DNA of 64,000 nucleotides from the NCBI RefSeq assembly GCF_024623455.1, contig NZ_JANIPJ010000018.1, positions 1 through 64,000 of the forward strand, written 5' to 3'. The notes below the pieces were generated by a model, which saw only the letters and a program-made list of their open reading frames with translations, was not told the origin of the DNA and made no database searches. The stretch is from Paenibacillus soyae. GTDB lineage: Bacteria; Bacillota; Bacilli; Paenibacillales; Paenibacillaceae. A program made the translations under genes and the position numbers. Below, in pieces: positions 7,858 to 15,456 of this stretch (positions are counted from its first letter, which is position 1; the number at the start of each line of letters is the position of its first letter).

Positions 7858-8652
7858 CTACTTTGGTTCGCTGAACCCGTATTTTTGGAAGACGGCCATC
7901 GCTTCCTCGGACTGAAGATATTCATAAAGCTTCCTCGTTTCATTCGGTTCATCCGTATCCTTCACAATGCCGACGGGATACAGGATGGGAGAGTAGGTCC
8001 CGGGATCGACCTCGAAGGCGATCGCCGCGGCATCGGAGGACATCGCGTCCGTCTTGTATACAAAGCCGGCGTCCACGTTGCCTGTCTCCACGTATTGTAA
8101 CACTTGCTTCACGTCTTTGGCTTGAACCGTTTTCGCCTGAAGCGAGTCCCATATTCCCGCTCCCTTCAAAGCCTCTACGGCGTACGCTCCCGCCGGTACG
8201 CTCTCGGGGATGCCGACTGCGAGCTTCGCCACATCCTCGCGCAGAAGCTCCTGCACGTCCTTCAATGGAAGTCCCCCGTTCTTCGGAGTCACGACCACCA
8301 ACGAATTCGACAGCAAATCCTTCGTCTGCTCTTCCTCAACAAAGCCATTATCGATGAGCGCGTTCATGTTTTTCGAGGCTGCGGAAATAAAAAGATCCGC
8401 GGGAGCCCCCTGCTCAATCTGCTGCTGCAGGGCGCCGGACGCCCCGAAGTTGAATGACAGCGTGACCTCTTGATTTGCCGCTTCGTACGAAGCCTTCAGC
8501 TCGTTTAACGCTTCCGTCAAGCTGGCCGCCGCCGATACGGTAAGCTCGGTCTTCTCCGCCGGTCCGGCGCCCGCACGGTCACCCGCCCCGCAGGCGCCTA
8601 GGACGACGGCAACGGCAGCCGCGAGCGGCAGCCCCCATAACGCACGCTTCAT
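7858..8652 (-). CDS. modA: Molybdate-binding lipoprotein of an ABC transporter
   Basis: 264 aa. Signal peptide with lipobox VLGACG. Family features are SAAASLTEALNELKASYE and FNFGASGALQQQIEQGAPADLFISA near the N-terminus, with oxyanion-binding Ser residues, and VDAGFVYKTDA toward the C-terminus. It captures molybdate or tungstate outside the membrane and delivers it to ModB. The ATG at 8652 is chosen because GGAGGG lies 6-7 nt upstream; the ATG at 8658 is too close. Reads from the promoter at 8713-8741. Confidence 0.93.
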   Translation of the reverse strand: MKRALWGLPLAAAVAVVLGACGAGDRAGAGPAEKTELTVSAAASLTEALNELKASYEAANQEVTLSFNFGASGALQQQIEQGAPADLFISAASKNMNALIDNGFVEEEQTKDLLSNSLVVVTPKNGGLPLKDVQELLREDVAKLAVGIPESVPAGAYAVEALKGAGIWDSLQAKTVQAKDVKQVLQYVETGNVDAGFVYKTDAMSSDAAAIAFEVDPGTYSPILYPVGIVKDTDEPNETRKLYEYLQSEEAMAVFQKYGFSEPK

Positions 8653-8712
8653 GCTCATCCCTCCACTCTCTCAACTAACTATATTTATTTAATCTTTATT
8701 ATAATTAAATAG

Positions 8713-8741
8713 ATTATAACGATCCTTCGATGACGGGACAA
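8713..8741 (-). promoter_or_regulatory. Sigma-A promoter of modAB
   Basis: On the minus strand TTGTCC (8741-8736), a 17-bp spacer and TATAAT (8718-8713) precede modA by about 60 bp. The leader is A+T-rich, with no clear molybdate-repressor site or Moco riboswitch. Confidence 0.7.
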
Positions 8742-8795
8742 ATCGTCTACGAAACCTGAGCCGCCGGCAAGCTGGCAGCGTGCCTTCCGACTCTC

Positions 8796-8824
8796 TTTAC
8801 AACTGCCGAATCGCTTATTATAAT
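8796..8824 (+). promoter_or_regulatory. Sigma-A promoter of tRNA-Pro
   Basis: TTTACA (8796-8801), a 17-bp spacer and TATAAT (8819-8824) lie 28 bp before the tRNA. Confidence 0.85.
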
Positions 8825-8852
8825 AATTGGTAACCGCTTTATTTTTAGCTGT

Positions 8853-8926
8853 CGGGGTATGGCGCAGCCTGGTAGCGCGCACCCTTGGGGTGGGTGAGGT
8901 CGCACGTTCGAATCGTGTTACTCCGA
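8853..8926 (+). tRNA. tRNA-Pro, anticodon GGG
   Basis: A 7-bp acceptor stem (CGGGGTA with TACTCCG, one G-T pair), a D arm, an anticodon stem CACCC/GGGTG with loop TTGGGGT giving anticodon GGG, and a T arm GCACG-TTCGAAT-CGTGT. CCA is not encoded. It reads pair-wise cleanly and has its own promoter and terminator hairpin. Confidence 0.96.
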
Positions 8927-8939
8927 TTATAAGAGAACA

Positions 8940-8989
8940 GCAAACAACCATCCTCTCGCTTCCCGCGAAGCGAAGAGGATGGTTGTTTG
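8940..8989 (+). terminator. Long hairpin after tRNA-Pro
   Basis: A stem of 22 bp with one bulged A and a 4-nt loop (8940-8962 with 8967-8989) follows the tRNA by 13 nt. No T-run follows, so it may act as a processing or termination structure. Confidence 0.6.
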
Positions 8990-9085
8990 CCGTTCTAATG
9001 GAGCGTATTTCTGCCTTTCCCCCTCCGTACGGTAACAAAATCATGCAAATCTACAGCAACCTCAAACGTTATTGCTCATAAACCG

Positions 9086-9171
9086 TTATTGATGCAAAAG
9101 TGCAGGATTTTCTAACCAAATGATGCCCAAAGCGCTTCTAACCCGAAAGATGATGCAGAATCGCATCATTT
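9086..9171. repeat. Intergenic palindrome cluster, ATGATGC family, copy 1
   Basis: The clear core is ATGATGC/GCATCAT (9150-9169). A degenerate core around 9086-9111 (GATGC, then TGCAGGATTTT) has its centre 61 bp away, and a weaker one begins at 9116. The GATGC-to-GCAGGATTTTC block matches the core at 63741-63766. About 280 bp between the tRNA hairpin and the next gene hold nothing else recognisable. Confidence 0.55.
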
Positions 9172-9243
9172 TAAGAAAAAAGAGTTTCAATCGAGAAAAA
9201 ATAATGTACGTATGCATGATTCCATACCTGTTGGTATAAGCAA

Positions 9244-9271
9244 CAAAAAAGAGAGCGCCGGCAGCGCCCTC
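9244..9271 (-). terminator. Intrinsic terminator of the kinase-like gene
   Basis: On the minus strand GAGGGCGC and GCGCTCTC (9271-9264 and 9258-9251) form a stem followed by TTTTTTG. It abuts the stop codon. Confidence 0.8.
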
Positions 9272-9958
9272 CTATGGCTTCATGAACTTCGAGAACAAGA
9301 CGCTGATCTTCTGACCGAATTCTTCCAAGTCAATGTTCGCCTCGTCCAGCTTCCTGTAGCCTCTCTTGATGAAATCCAGCAGCCACACCGGGATCTTCTT
9401 GCCCTCGATGCTCGGATAGAAGATCGAGTAAGCCCACATCAGATGATCCCAGCGGTGATCGTCGCCCTCCATGACGTATTCGGAGACGTCGAGCACCTTC
9501 GCCCTTCCGTTCTGCACGATCACGTTCTTCAGATGAATGTCTCGCGGATTAAGTCCGCGCTCTCTGGCCAGTCTTCGCGCTTCTTCAACATCTTGGATCA
9601 CTTGCGGGGGAACGGGGATGCCCTGAATGAGACAATCGAGAAGCGTCGGCCCGGGCTCGTAGCCGATGGCCAAGAAGTTCCGTCCCTCCCCGTAGAAAAC
9701 GGGGAAATAAGGAATGCCCTCCAGACGCTTATAGACGTCCCGCTCCCGTTCCTTCTTGAAGAGCGCTTGGTCCGTATAGATTTTGTAGGCGACGTCCGGC
9801 ACCGCATCATGGACGAACACGGCGGCGTCCGTGCCCAGTCCGACGCAGTGAAGACCCTCGGCGTATCCCGACAGGCTGACTTCCTCGTTGCGGTCGTTGC
9901 CTTCCACCTGTATGCGGCCGATCGCATCCTCCGCCATTCTCCAATTCGCCAATGCCAT
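9272..9958 (-). CDS. YrzF-like serine/threonine protein kinase-fold protein
   Basis: 228 aa, short for a eukaryotic-type kinase. Kinase-fold signs: VAYKIYT as the beta-3 lysine strand, LAIGYEPGPTLLDCL as the hinge, and NPRDIHLKNVIVQ with the catalytic Asp and Asn of the HRDxxxxN loop (His replaced by Pro). LDVSEY stands where DFG is expected, with the Asp kept. The match is to the small YrzF/RIO-like kinases of Bacilli. Residues for phosphotransfer appear present. The substrate is unknown. Confidence 0.75.
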   Translation of the reverse strand: MALANWRMAEDAIGRIQVEGNDRNEEVSLSGYAEGLHCVGLGTDAAVFVHDAVPDVAYKIYTDQALFKKERERDVYKRLEGIPYFPVFYGEGRNFLAIGYEPGPTLLDCLIQGIPVPPQVIQDVEEARRLARERGLNPRDIHLKNVIVQNGRAKVLDVSEYVMEGDDHRWDHLMWAYSIFYPSIEGKKIPVWLLDFIKRGYRKLDEANIDLEEFGQKISVLFSKFMKP

Positions 9959-10047
9959 ACAGTCCCCTCCTTAAGATTCATGTATAGACTCATACGTTGC
10001 CGCTGCCGCTATGGCTTCACTTCCATCGCTTAAACCACAAATTCCCT

Positions 10048-10072
10048 GTTTGAAACTCGCCCCATCGGTGTA
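10048..10072 (+). promoter_or_regulatory. Possible SigB promoter of the YtxH gene
   Basis: GTTTGA (10048-10053), a 13-bp spacer and GGTGTA (10067-10072) approximate the SigB consensus GTTTAA-N12-15-GGGTAT. YtxH proteins are typical SigB targets, but the -10 match is imperfect. Confidence 0.45.
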
Positions 10073-10131
10073 ATACCTCTATAAGAGGCGACAAGCCTTA
10101 CGCAAATCGAATAATAAAGGAGAGATGAGCG

Positions 10132-10563
10132 ATGCCAAAAGAAAACTCAAACTCGGGAGTTGTCATGGGAGCCGTCATAGGAGGTGCCGTCGGCGCCGTT
10201 ACCGCGCTGCTGTTCGCGCCAAAAGCGGGCGGTCAGCTCCGCTCCGATATTTGTAACCAGCTGCAGACGATCGGTAGCCGGGCCAAGGAAATGGCGGGCA
10301 CGATCGGCACGCACGCGAAGGAGCTGGCCGCTGCAGTAGGAACTCATGCCAAGGAGCTGGCCGACAACGTGAGCGAGCAGACGAAGGAGACAGGCAGCAA
10401 GCTGCAGGAAGACGCGGCCGACGCGTATCAGTCCGTGAAATCGGATATCAACTCCATGGCGCCGACCGAGCGCGATCTGAAGAAGCTCGGCAAGGAAATG
10501 GACGAGATGCCGACCCATTCCGAGCTGCGAAGCAAAGGCCAAGTGCCCGATCCGGCCCAATAA
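10132..10563 (+). CDS. YtxH domain general-stress protein
   Basis: 143 aa. One N-terminal glycine-rich membrane helix (VVMGAVIGGAVGAVTALLFAP) ends in the FAPKAGGQLR signature of YtxH. The tail is amphipathic and alpha-helical, with near-repeats IGTHAKELA and VGTHAKELA that recall LEA-type proteins. AAAGGAG precedes the ATG. The neighbouring sigB supports a stress role. A good terminator follows. Confidence 0.88.
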   Translation: MPKENSNSGVVMGAVIGGAVGAVTALLFAPKAGGQLRSDICNQLQTIGSRAKEMAGTIGTHAKELAAAVGTHAKELADNVSEQTKETGSKLQEDAADAYQSVKSDINSMAPTERDLKKLGKEMDEMPTHSELRSKGQVPDPAQ

Positions 10564-10580
10564 TCATTCCACTACGCGAA

Positions 10581-10608
10581 AGAAGCGCTGTGCTAGCGCT
10601 TCTTTTTT
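10581..10608 (+). terminator. Intrinsic terminator of the YtxH gene
   Basis: The stem AGAAGCGCT/AGCGCTTCT is followed directly by TTTTTT. Confidence 0.9.
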
Positions 10609-10700
10609 CATGTCCGCAGTCCCCTCGCGGGCATCCTATTCGTATTACCATATGCATGAGCTAATCGGATGTAGACAAACTTATACGTTTTTCTCAAGGC

Positions 10701-10724
10701 AAAAAGCCCGCGCAATGGCGGACT
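10701..10724 (-). terminator. Intrinsic terminator of the sigB operon
   Basis: On the minus strand AGTCCGC and GCGGGCT (10724-10718 and 10711-10705) pair with one mismatch and are followed by TTTTTG. Confidence 0.7.
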
Positions 10725-10750
10725 TCTCCCTATCCGTGCCGCATCGTCAC

Positions 10751-11521
10751 TCAGCCGTCATGGTCGGCAAGCAGCGATTTCAGCCGTTCGATTGCTCTCC
10801 GTTGGATACGCGAGACGCTCATCTGCGATATGCCGAGCCGCTCCGCGATATCGCGCTGCGGCAGCCCTTGCGAATAAGCGAGCTCCAGCACGATCTGCTC
10901 CTGCTCCTTCAGCCGGCCGAACGCCTCCCGCAGATCCATGCGGCTCTCCAGCGTTTCCATGCCGTCGGGCTCGGCGGCGATCATATCGCCGATCGTCGCG
11001 GCGCCTTCTCCTTCCGCGGAGAGCGGCGTATCCAGCGACACGTATTGATAGGACTCCCTGGACGTCAATACCTCGATCGTTTCTTCCACGGACAGCTCCA
11101 GCCGTTCCGCGATTTCCTCCATCTTCGGCGAACGACCGTATTGCGCCGTCAGCTCGTCGATCGTTTTCTGCACGAGCAGTCCCTTCTCTTTCATGCGCCT
11201 TGGAACTTGTATGTACCAGGATTTATCGCGAAGAAAATTTTTCAGGTGGCCGATAACGCTCTTCATCGCATACCCCTCGAACGGAATGCCTTTGTCCGAA
11301 TCGAACTGTCTGAATAGACGGAGCATCGACATCTGCCCGACCTGGAATAAGTCCTCGTACAGATCGGGACGGCTTCTGGACAATTTGCCGGCGGCCATGC
11401 GAACGATCGGCTCGTAATGAACGAGCAGAGCCGTCGCGCTGTCGTTGCAGCCCTCGGTCCGATACCGCTCCATCAGCTCTTCCGCCTGCTGCGGAGTTAG
11501 CTCCGAGGATCTCTCATTCAT
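10751..11521 (-). CDS. sigB: RNA polymerase sigma factor of the SigB/SigF/SigG group
   Basis: 256 aa. Region 2 (LFQVGQMSMLRLFRQFDSDKGIPFEGYAM, about residues 58-85) includes the core-binding and -10 recognition helices. Region 3 lies near PRRMKEKGLLVQKTIDELT. Region 4 (LKEQEQIVLELAYSQGLPQRDIAERLGISQMSVSRIQRRAIERL) recognises the -35. The ATG overlaps the rsbW stop as ATGA, so synthesis is coupled to its antagonist. An upstream SigB-type promoter (12483-12508) implies autoregulation. Named sigB from the rsbW partner and promoter; SigF is less likely because no spoIIAA lies upstream. Confidence 0.88.
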   Translation of the reverse strand: MNERSSELTPQQAEELMERYRTEGCNDSATALLVHYEPIVRMAAGKLSRSRPDLYEDLFQVGQMSMLRLFRQFDSDKGIPFEGYAMKSVIGHLKNFLRDKSWYIQVPRRMKEKGLLVQKTIDELTAQYGRSPKMEEIAERLELSVEETIEVLTSRESYQYVSLDTPLSAEGEGAATIGDMIAAEPDGMETLESRMDLREAFGRLKEQEQIVLELAYSQGLPQRDIAERLGISQMSVSRIQRRAIERLKSLLADHDG

Positions 11522-11961
11522 ACCATCTCCTCGTTTCTGCTCATGCGCTTAATGAGTACAACCTCCGTGCCATTCTCCGTCTTCACCTTCACTTCGTCCA
11601 TTAAAGCTTCCATCATGAAGATGCCGAGCCCGCCGACCGTCGCTTCGGAGATCGCGAGACCGTGCAGGGTCGACGTCGAAGGAGCGTTCACTCTTCTCAA
11701 GTAGCTGCGCCCGTCATCTCTGACCGTAATGCAGAGCTCCCCTTCGGAGCGAGAGAACGTAAGATGAACGCTGCCCTCTTCCGCCTCGCCGTAAGCATGG
11801 AGAATGGCATTCGTGCAGGCTTCCGTCACCGCCACCTTCATATCTTCTATTTCCTCATAAGAAAAGCCCGTTTTGCCCGCGACGGCGAACAAAACGGCTC
11901 TCACCATATCCAAGTATTCGGCCTTTGCCGGAATCGACAACGCAACGGGGATTTCTTTCAT
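11518..11961 (-). CDS. rsbW: Anti-sigma factor/serine kinase RsbW
   Basis: About 147 aa, a GHKL-fold kinase. N box EACTNAILHAYGE (about residues 52-64), G1 box VRDDGRSY with the adenine-binding Asp, and G2 region GGLGIFMMEALMDEV. It sequesters SigB and phosphorylates RsbV. The ATG at 11961 is preferred with AGAGGA upstream; a TTG at 11970 is the alternative. The end overlaps sigB by 4 bp. A second RsbW-like gene lies at 16426-16851. Confidence 0.9.
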   Translation of the reverse strand: MKEIPVALSIPAKAEYLDMVRAVLFAVAGKTGFSYEEIEDMKVAVTEACTNAILHAYGEAEEGSVHLTFSRSEGELCITVRDDGRSYLRRVNAPSTSTLHGLAISEATVGGLGIFMMEALMDEVKVKTENGTEVVLIKRMSRNEEMV

Positions 11962-11997
11962 CGTCCACAATCCTCTCTCTTCTTTGAAAATTATACC

Positions 11998-12429
11998 TTA
12001 ATTCTGTCTCAAGCGGTTCCATACGCGAATCGAGGAAGCGATCGCGTCGGCTATGGCTCCGACCTTCCCGGCGCCGGCTTCGCGCGCAGCTTGCCCGCCT
12101 TGTCTTGCTTTGAGCGCGGCCCCCACCGCAGCCTCCTTCACCGACACCGTCAGCGCTTGCGCGGCGCTGCCGATCTCCCTCACGCTGCCGAACAGCGCGT
12201 CGAGCTCTTTCATCTTCTTCTGGGCATCCAGCGTAATTTCGTTCGTGTTCTGAACGACCTCGCGGGCGTCCCGACTGACCTGCTGCAGCTCCAGACGAAG
12301 CTCGCCGATCGTGCGCTTCGCTTCCTCCATGGCCGTGCCGGCCTGCCGGAGCGTTTTCGACACTTTGAAATATAACCCGACCGCGACAAACGTAATCACC
12401 ACAACGCATATTCCGATAAGCACATTCAT
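11998..12429 (-). CDS. DUF948 domain membrane-anchored coiled-coil protein
   Basis: 143 aa. One N-terminal transmembrane helix (VLIGICVVVITFVAVGLYF), then about 90 residues of predicted helix with heptad character (QAGTAMEEAKRTIGELRLEL, IGSAAQALTVSVKEAAVGAA). This is the DUF948 pattern of general-stress proteins. It is the first gene of the operon with rsbW and sigB, 36 bp before rsbW. Its role in the switch is unknown. Confidence 0.82.
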   Translation of the reverse strand: MNVLIGICVVVITFVAVGLYFKVSKTLRQAGTAMEEAKRTIGELRLELQQVSRDAREVVQNTNEITLDAQKKMKELDALFGSVREIGSAAQALTVSVKEAAVGAALKARQGGQAAREAGAGKVGAIADAIASSIRVWNRLRQN

Positions 12430-12482
12430 TATCCCGATCTCCTCTCTATTCTATCGACTAGTAAATCGCTGTTTGATTCGTA

Positions 12483-12508
12483 TTACCCGCTCCCTCCGTT
12501 CTTGAAAC
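12483..12508 (-). promoter_or_regulatory. SigB-type promoter of the DUF948-rsbW-sigB operon
   Basis: On the minus strand GTTTCA (12508-12503), a 14-bp spacer and GGGTAA (12488-12483) closely match GTTTAA-N14-GGGTAT. It lies 54 bp before the DUF948 gene and predicts positive autoregulation by SigB. Confidence 0.82.
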
Positions 12509-12572
12509 AGCCGAGCGCACTGGAACTATTCTCCTAATTCTCCTTCTCTCTCGGAACAAACTCGCCGGGCAT

Positions 12573-12580
12573 GGTATAAT
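12573..12580 (+). promoter_or_regulatory. Extended -10 promoter of the hybrid kinase
   Basis: TGGTATAAT (extended -10, TATAAT at 12575-12580) lies about 60 bp before the kinase ATG. No convincing -35 is seen, as is usual for extended -10 promoters. Confidence 0.55.
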
Positions 12581-12639
12581 GGTTTTACGACATTCGAGTA
12601 GATAGCTTGCTAGACGAACACGGGAAAAGGGAGGTTACG

Positions 12640-15456
12640 ATGTTTACTACATCGCGAAGGTTCAGCATCAAATACAAAATCGCCGTCGGTTACATCCTCA
12701 TCCTCTGCTGCCTTGGCGCGGCCATCATCATGGTGTCCGAAAGAATCAGCGTGCTGCAGAACGAAATCGAGACGATGACCGCCAGAGACATGGAGATCAA
12801 CAACTTAATTACGTCCATCCGATATAGCGTCGTCAACATGGAGACCAGCCAGCGAGGCTACCTGCTCACGGGCAATGAATCCTACCTGACGCCGTATATG
12901 CAGAGCAAAGCCGGATGGATAGAGGATTATGAGCTGCTGTACGAGCACTTCTCCTCGAATCCGGAGAGAAGCAAGGATCTCGAGAGCATCAAGGCGACGA
13001 TCGAGCATTGGATCGAGACCGCCGCAGAGCCGACCATCGAGCTCAAAAGAGAAAATCAGACACAGGCCATCATCGATTTCTTCGCGGACGATGCGGGCAA
13101 ACAAGACGTGGAGCAGCTAAGGGAACAGCTGGAGACTCTCCGGCTCAATCATCTCGAGTCCAATAAGGCCTACATCGCGGATTTGGATAAACGTAACAGC
13201 TGGCTGCTCATGACGCTGATCGGCATGCTGGTGGCCGTCGCCATCATCTCGTTTTTTATCGTGTCGTACGTATCGGGCGCCATCGTGAAGACGATTACGC
13301 AGGTTTCCTCTACGATCAAGGAAATCGCAGACTCCAAGGGAGATTTAACGAAACGGATCAAAGTCGGTACGCGCGACGAAGTGCGGGATTTGGCGGAAGC
13401 GACCAACGTGCTGCTTGGCAGCCTAGAGGCGCAATCATGGGTGCAGCGGAACGTCGCCGAGGTCGCCACGATGAATCAGGGACTCAGCAACTTAACCGAG
13501 CTTGCTTCTTCTTTCTTAAGCAAGGTCGCTCCCATCATCGGCGCCTCCTACGGCGTGCTGTATTACCGCAGAGGAAGCGGAGATAAGCTGCGGCTTGAGA
13601 AGCTGTCCGCCTACGCCGCTTACGGAGACGATACCTCTAAGGAGAGCTTCCGTCTCGGCGAAGGGCTCGTCGGTCAGTGCGCCCAGGACAATCGGCCGTT
13701 CCTGCTCAATCAGCCGGAGAACTATTCCGGCAGCATCGCGAGCGGCACGATGAAGATGAGGCCTCGCAGCGTGCTTATCGTGCCCGTCGAATTCGAACGC
13801 AAAGTGATCGCCGTGATGGAGTTCGCTTCGATCGAGCCCTTCAAGGCGGAGCATCTGAAGCTGCTCGAGGCAATCGAAGAGCACTTCGGCGTCACGATCG
13901 ACAACACGGCGGGACGAATGGAAGTAGAGCGTCTGCTCGCGGAATCGCAGGCGATGACGGAAGAGCTGCAAGCGCAGACGGAGGAGCTTCAGGCCCAGTC
14001 CGAGGAGCTGCAGATGCAGCAGGAAGAGATGCGCATGACGACCGAGCATCTGGAGGAGCAGAACCTGTACGCGGAGCAGAAGACGAAGGAGCTGGAGCAG
14101 GCCAAGGCCGAGCTGGAGGATTACGCCGAGAAGCTGAAGCAGAGCGCGCAGTACAAGACGAACTTCCTCGCGAATATGTCGCACGAGCTCCGGACCCCGC
14201 TGAACAGCATCCTTATCCTGTCCCAGATGCTGTCCGAGAACGACAGCAAGTCGCTGTCGCAGGAGGAAGTGGGATACGCGAAGGTAATCCATTCGTCCGG
14301 CAACGATCTGCTTGCGCTGATCGACGACATCTTGGACCTATCCAAGATCGAGGCCGGCAAAATATCGCTTGTCATGGACGAAGTAAGCGTCGCGGAAATT
14401 CCCGAGCTGCTCAAGTTGGTTTTCGATCCCGTCGCGGAGAAGAAAGGGCTGGATTTCCGCATCGAGCTGCAGAAGGACCTTCCGCCGATCATGCAGACCG
14501 ACGGTCAACGGCTTCAGCAAATATTGAAGAATCTGCTGTCCAACGCCTTCAAATTTACCGAGACCGGCTCCGTCACGCTCAAGCTTCACCGGGCCGACCC
14601 GGCAGCGGTAAGCGCCCGCATGCCGGACGCGTGCGCGGAGAACATGCTGGCCTTCTCGGTCATCGATACCGGGATCGGCATACCGAAGGACAAGCAAGGA
14701 CTCATCTTCGAGGCGTTCCAGCAGGTGGACGGCAACACGAACCGCATCTATGGCGGCACGGGACTCGGCCTCTCCATCTGCAGCGAGTTCGCCCAGCTGC
14801 TCGGAGGCTATATAGCGCTGGACAGCGAGCTGCATAAAGGCAGCACCTTCACCCTGTACGCGCCTATCTGCTTGCCGGATGCGCAGCATGCCCTGCGTCA
14901 GGCCTCGATGGAAGCGGCAGCTGCCGCTTCGGCGGAGATCGCCGCCGGGATGGCCTTGCCACAGCCATCGGAGAGCCCCGCTCCGGCAGCCGACCGCGGA
15001 TCCGCGGAAGAAGCCGGCAAGGAGCAGCCGCAGGCTAAGCCGGAACGGCCGGAGGAGGTTTCGCTATTGCACGGCAAGAAGGTGCTCCTCGTCGAAGACG
15101 ACGCCCGCAACGTATTCGCCGTCGTGAAGGCACTCGAGGCGAAAGGCCTGCATGTCACCGTCGCGGGCAACGGCCAAGAATGTATGGATATCGTCGCTTC
15201 GGAGAGCGATTTCGATCTGGTGCTCATGGACATCATGATGCCGGTCATGGACGGCTTCGAGACGACGCGAGCCTTGCGCCAGCATCCGATCATGAAGGAT
15301 ACGCCGATCATTGCCTTGACCGCCAAAGCGATGAAGAGCGATCAAGAGAGCTGTCTCGCCGCTGGAGCATCCGATTATATCAGCAAGCCGATCCAGATGG
15401 AGCAGCTCTTCTCTCTTATGAGAGTATGGCTCACGAAGCAGGTGGGGCAAGAATGA
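12640..15456 (+). CDS. CHASE3-HAMP-GAF hybrid histidine kinase with C-terminal receiver
   Basis: 938 aa. Domains in order: transmembrane helix about 12-34; extracellular CHASE3 sensor about 40-180; second transmembrane helix about 187-210; HAMP about 212-262; GAF about 275-425; long Glu/Gln-rich coiled coil about 430-510. Then HisKA with FLANMSHELRTPLN (phospho-His near 515), and HATPase with N box ILKNLLSNAFKF, G1 DTGIGI and G2 GGTGLGLSI. An Ala/Pro linker leads to a receiver domain with LVLMDIMMPVMDG (phospho-Asp near 864). A strong AAGGGAGG site supports this ATG over 12607. It overlaps cheR by ATGA. The stimulus and final output are unknown. Confidence 0.92.
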   Translation: MFTTSRRFSIKYKIAVGYILILCCLGAAIIMVSERISVLQNEIETMTARDMEINNLITSIRYSVVNMETSQRGYLLTGNESYLTPYMQSKAGWIEDYELLYEHFSSNPERSKDLESIKATIEHWIETAAEPTIELKRENQTQAIIDFFADDAGKQDVEQLREQLETLRLNHLESNKAYIADLDKRNSWLLMTLIGMLVAVAIISFFIVSYVSGAIVKTITQVSSTIKEIADSKGDLTKRIKVGTRDEVRDLAEATNVLLGSLEAQSWVQRNVAEVATMNQGLSNLTELASSFLSKVAPIIGASYGVLYYRRGSGDKLRLEKLSAYAAYGDDTSKESFRLGEGLVGQCAQDNRPFLLNQPENYSGSIASGTMKMRPRSVLIVPVEFERKVIAVMEFASIEPFKAEHLKLLEAIEEHFGVTIDNTAGRMEVERLLAESQAMTEELQAQTEELQAQSEELQMQQEEMRMTTEHLEEQNLYAEQKTKELEQAKAELEDYAEKLKQSAQYKTNFLANMSHELRTPLNSILILSQMLSENDSKSLSQEEVGYAKVIHSSGNDLLALIDDILDLSKIEAGKISLVMDEVSVAEIPELLKLVFDPVAEKKGLDFRIELQKDLPPIMQTDGQRLQQILKNLLSNAFKFTETGSVTLKLHRADPAAVSARMPDACAENMLAFSVIDTGIGIPKDKQGLIFEAFQQVDGNTNRIYGGTGLGLSICSEFAQLLGGYIALDSELHKGSTFTLYAPICLPDAQHALRQASMEAAAAASAEIAAGMALPQPSESPAPAADRGSAEEAGKEQPQAKPERPEEVSLLHGKKVLLVEDDARNVFAVVKALEAKGLHVTVAGNGQECMDIVASESDFDLVLMDIMMPVMDGFETTRALRQHPIMKDTPIIALTAKAMKSDQESCLAAGASDYISKPIQMEQLFSLMRVWLTKQVGQE

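Noticed and set aside
12469..12488. Plus-strand SigB -35 (GTTTGA) with TATTACCC
   Set aside because: Overlaps the minus-strand SigB promoter by chance; no GGGTAT-type -10 is in the plus orientation.
13677..14837. Large plus-strand frame inside the hybrid kinase
   Set aside because: Shadow of the kinase in another frame, with Arg/Ala-rich translation, no domain and no ribosome binding site.
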